Assembly (NCBI RefSeq): GCF_003003125.1
Contig: NZ_PVTZ01000001.1
Coordinates: 450,219-514,218 of the forward strand
DNA length: 64,000 bases
DNA from: Laceyella sediminis
GTDB lineage: Bacteria > Bacillota > Bacilli > Thermoactinomycetales > Thermoactinomycetaceae
Direction: 5' to 3'
In this document: positions 61,169 through 64,000 of the stretch, piece by piece
Position numbering within the stretch: the first letter of the stretch is position 1
Layout of the letters: the number at the start of each line of letters is the position of its first letter
The notes under the pieces: generated by a model
Told to the model about the DNA's origin: nothing
The model's input: the letters and a program-made list of their open reading frames with translations, nothing else
Database searches by the model: none
Program-made: the position numbers and the translations under genes

Positions 61169-63594
61169 TCATCTTGATAAAAAAAGCCACCTGATGGCGG
61201 CTTTTCCCTTTATTTTGTAAGCAAGTTCAAAAGCGGTCTCTTCTTGGGCTTGTTGCGTCTTTTTGTGAGCCGTTTTCTTATCATCTGCTGGCATGTTTTC
61301 TTCGAGGTAGTCGAGTGCCCTGACACTTTTACTCTTGGCCCGAAGCCCGTCGTAACTAAATCCAAATTGCAACTCAACCTCTTTGTTGAGAGAATCCTTT
61401 GTAATTCCTTTCGCTTGCCCTGGCTTGAAAAATACCTCAAATCCATTGACCTCGATTTTTCCATTGCCGGGATGCTTATACTCCGTCACAATCCCTCTTA
61501 CCGTCCGCAACTGGTTTCCCCCAGCTTCATCAATCATCCGATGATGAACCAATGACTGCAATCCCTCTCCTATTCCAAACCACTCAAAACAAAAGGTCTT
61601 GTAGGGGGACTTTTCTGCTTCTTTGGCACAAGCTTCAATTAATCTCTTCGCCCTGCTTTTCTCAAACTCATATCCTTCCATCCCTTTCAATACCATGAGG
61701 ACATAATAATAATAAAGAGCCTGCACCTGATTGGTTCTGCTACTCCAAGCAGACAAATATTCAATCGCATCATCGAGAGTCACATTGGGATGATGGCGTG
61801 CCACTTGGAACCATAAATAAATGTTTTTTTCATTGTCCGGCTCTTCCATGAGATTGTCTTTCAGCAATTCCATGATGTAATTGAGATTTTTTGTGCCGAT
61901 TTTGCTGAAATCCTTGAATTTCTCCCTGTACAAGCGAACGATTTGCCGACGGATCATCGGTTTGTTAGAGATCGACGGCAATAAGTTGTTCAAGTTTTGT
62001 ATCACGATGTTCAAATCCATGTACAGTTTCTTTAAATCACTTTCACAATGCGTGATATAGGAGTTGGTTTCCTCTTCAATATGTGTTTGTTTCACGCTTT
62101 CCAAAAGGCCTTCAGCCAAATACAGACAAGCCAAAAACCACTGGTTACTTGGGCGCTTAAAAAATTCTGCATGTGTGAGTCCTGAGATTTTAACCACATC
62201 GTCACTCATGTGTATGATCATCTCAACATGGGAGATGGACCCATGCAACAAGTTGTTGTGGTCACGGGACCGTTTAAACCAACTCCCCGCATGGTTCGCC
62301 AACACTTTTACTTCTTCCAACTCTTCCCCGGAAAGAAGCTTGGGCTACTTTGTGTACTTCGCTTTCAGTGCATTTAGCTTATCTTTTAACTTCTCTCTTA
62401 TGCACAATCCTTTGATGTGATAAAGCAGGGAGTCCACTTTACCTTCGCCTTATCTGCCGCATTGTTCGCTTCATCCAGATTCTTGGCCATATATAGATAA
62501 TACCGTGCCAAATGTGCCGGAAAATGCGGTTCTTCCAGATATAAGTGAACCAATTTACGTAGAATATCCCCTTGCCACTTGACATCTTTGATCTCGGTAA
62601 TCAATCGAGCAAACTTCTCTTCTCCCATCTCTTTATTGTTTCGGCGGATGAACAAGTCGAACAAAATTTCCATGATATACTCTGGCTGCTCTCCATACTC
62701 AGAAAACGTGTCTTCCAAAAAAGCAAGCGAATATTGAGCCAAATTGCTTCTGTACGTAAAATTATCCACTTCCTCTTTTTTGCCTAACTATTGACGCAAC
62801 AGCTCTTCTGCATACAAATAGTGACGTGGCCGCCAATGCGTAAATTTGCCGTATTTCTCCTTAATCAACAATGACTCCAGATTGAAATTGAAGTGCTTTT
62901 TCAAATCAACTTTATCCCATTCTGACACTTTATCAGTTCCAGCTTTATTAAGGAGGGTCAAACAAATTGGTCGGAAGGCTTTTTTGTTCAAAGTGATAGC
63001 ACAAGGCGATATAAATGAGAATTTTCTTTTGCTCTTCTGTCCGAATCGTGCTGATAAACTTTTCAATATAATCGGACAGTCCCAGGAAATCCTCCTCAAA
63101 CGTAACCAATCCGATGTAAAATGGATTCCGCAACGCCGGAGAATTTGAATGCCTGATTTGTTCTAGCGCATTTTTTTCTTGTGCTTTAACTCCAGATCAT
63201 CATATCGCTCAAGATGTCTCCTGTATTCGTTCAAGAATTCATTGGTTTCGTTGAGATTTAGGATAGTGGTATACAATCTTTTTTTGTGGTCTATATTTTT
63301 CAATTCGTTTTTCGATCCCCGTTGCACCACCAAAAATACCACCGGCCGGGTGCGGCTCCTAATTGCATCATATAACTCATATATATTGTCTCGGCTGAAC
63401 TGGTGGGCTTCCGCCACAACAAAAATCGTCTTTTTCGTCTGATCATATAGCTCCACAATTTTGTCTGCCGTATCCAACAGCCTATATTGTTTCAGAATAA
63501 CGGTTGGATACTTTTCGCGCAAATCAAAGGCAATTCGCCGGCTGATGGTTGTCCCTCCCATGCCTGGTTCGTGTATTACGTAAACCTTTGTTTG
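61169..63594 (-). pseudogene. Decayed STAND-type NTPase resembling animal SAMD9/SAMD9L
   Basis: Five fragments on the minus strand join into one protein. The P-loop reads VYVIHEPGMGGTTISRRIAF, then REKYPTVIL, FVVAEAHQF (Walker B position) and RPVVFLVVQRGSK, which parallels the PGSGGTTLA P-loop of SAMD9/SAMD9L. A helical repeat region follows, and the C-terminus has an OB-like domain (EVNGFEVFFKPGQAKGITKD, then LQFGFSYDGLRAKSKSVR). Damage: frameshift in an A-run near 63172, frameshift near 62955, TAG at 62788, frameshift near 62430, TAG at about 62345, possibly another frameshift at the 3' end. The N-terminal effector part is absent, cut at a TAG (63595-63597) next to the rRNA terminator. It is A+T-richer than its neighbours. 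Confidence 0.72.
61182..61205 (-). terminator. Terminator of the decayed NTPase gene
   Basis: The stem AAGCCGCC/GGTGGCTT (one G-U) with a 4-5 base loop is followed by T7 on the minus strand. The signal itself is intact although the gene is not. Confidence 0.8.
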
Positions 63595-63605
63595 CTATTT
63601 GTGCA

Positions 63606-63647
63606 TACAAAAAAGCCTTAAGCTTGATTGCTTAAGGCTTTTTTGTA
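63606..63647 (-). terminator. Terminator of the rRNA operon
   Basis: A perfect stem of about 17 bp (TACAAAAAAGCCTTAAG and its complement) with an 8-base loop lies 3 bases after the 5S gene and has T6 on the minus strand. Confidence 0.92.
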
Positions 63648-63649
63648 TG

Positions 63650-63765
63650 GCCTGGCAACGACCTACTCTCCCAGGGCTTAAGCCCAAGTACCATCGGCGC
63701 TGGAGGGCTTAACTTCCGTGTTCGGTATGGGAACGGGTGGATCCCCTCCGCCATCATCACCAGAC
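63650..63765 (-). rRNA. rrf: 5S ribosomal RNA
   Basis: The minus strand reads GTCTGGTGATGATGGCGG at its 5' end, contains CCCGTTCCCATACCGAAC and GGAAGTTAAGCCC, and ends GTTGCCAGGC, which pairs with the 5' end. This is a complete 5S rRNA. Confidence 0.96.
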
Positions 63766-63846
63766 GTTATGTTGTTATTCAAGGTGTGAACCACACCCTG
63801 AAAATTAGAATGGAATAAAGCGTGTTGCAAGATGAAGAGATGAAGT

Positions 63847-64000
63847 AGGATAAGCCCTCGACCGATTCGTATCCGTCAGCTAAACGCATTGCTGCGCTTA
63901 CACCTCGAACCGATCAACCTCGTCATCTACAAGGGGTCTTACTTCCACAGGGGAATGGGAAATCTCATCTTGAGGGGGACTTCGCGCTTAGATGCTTTCA
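63847..64000 (-). rRNA. rrl: 23S ribosomal RNA, 3' end (truncated by window edge)
   Basis: The minus strand contains the 23S 3'-terminal segments TGAAAGCATCTAAGCGCGAAG and GTAAGACCCCTTGTAGATGA, ending near CGAGGGCTTATCC. Only about the last 150 bases are inside the window. The 23S-5S spacer of about 80 bases contains no tRNA. Confidence 0.95.

Overview
The window reads as chromosome of an endospore-forming Firmicute of moderate to high G+C. Sporulation genes are scattered through it: YjcZ-family micropeptides, an RsfA-type prespore regulator, the cwlJ-gerQ pair and an alpha/beta-type small acid-soluble spore protein. The gene set is Bacillales-like (ypuI, yqgQ, ytoQ, pepV, nadBCA with a divergent nifS, mnmA). 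Codon use and several gene pairs suggest the Thermoactinomycetaceae (Polycladomyces or a relative), but that placement is inference. I see no prophage, no CRISPR array and no intact insertion sequence. Most of the window is housekeeping and salvage metabolism, mainly on the minus strand.

Layout. 0-8 kb: three tandem yjcZ copies, a degenerate flavin oxidoreductase, rsfA, DUF309, TPR and YpuI proteins, a thioesterase, a yjdF gene under its riboswitch, and a kinase-like/CoA-binding pair. 8-16 kb: a cobalamin salvage and late-assembly cluster (cobD-cobU-cobS-cobC-cbiZ-cbiB, with cobT behind an inositol-phosphatase-like gene), then yqgQ with an adjacent MITE. 16-23 kb: bioY, an HtrA-like protease and an assimilatory sulfate operon (sulfite reductase, DUF3906, cysH, tauE, sat) in which tauE carries an in-frame amber codon. 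23-31 kb: ytoQ, cwlJ-gerQ, an amidohydrolase, a LexA-boxed Y-family polymerase with YolD, a DMT transporter, and an ABC-F ribosome-protection gene behind a complete attenuation leader.

31-43 kb: a gate-domain membrane protein, rlmD, hom under a SAM-I riboswitch, an FAH-family enzyme, a diglyceride glycosyltransferase that may start on AUC, an SASP, sodA, a HAD protein and two paralogous secreted L,D-transpeptidases. 43-50 kb: nadA-nadC-nadB, nifS, a membrane protein, and pepV preceded by a structured leader RNA. 50-60 kb: a tRNA-Leu/tRNA-Arg pair, phosphate transport (DUF47-pit), an APC permease, a VWA lipoprotein, ktrB and mnmA. 60-64 kb: seven tRNAs, including an exact inverted copy of the Leu/Arg pair, then a heavily decayed STAND-type NTPase gene resembling animal SAMD9/SAMD9L, and the 3' end of an rRNA operon (23S, 5S) on the minus strand.

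The most interesting points are: the decayed SAMD9-like NTPase; the leader peptide plus terminator in front of the ABC-F gene, where the Shine-Dalgarno lies inside the terminator stem; a possible Shine-Dalgarno/anti-Shine-Dalgarno switch in the yjdF riboswitch; the unidentified structured RNA before pepV; the inverted tRNA duplication; the amber codon in tauE; and the likely AUC start.
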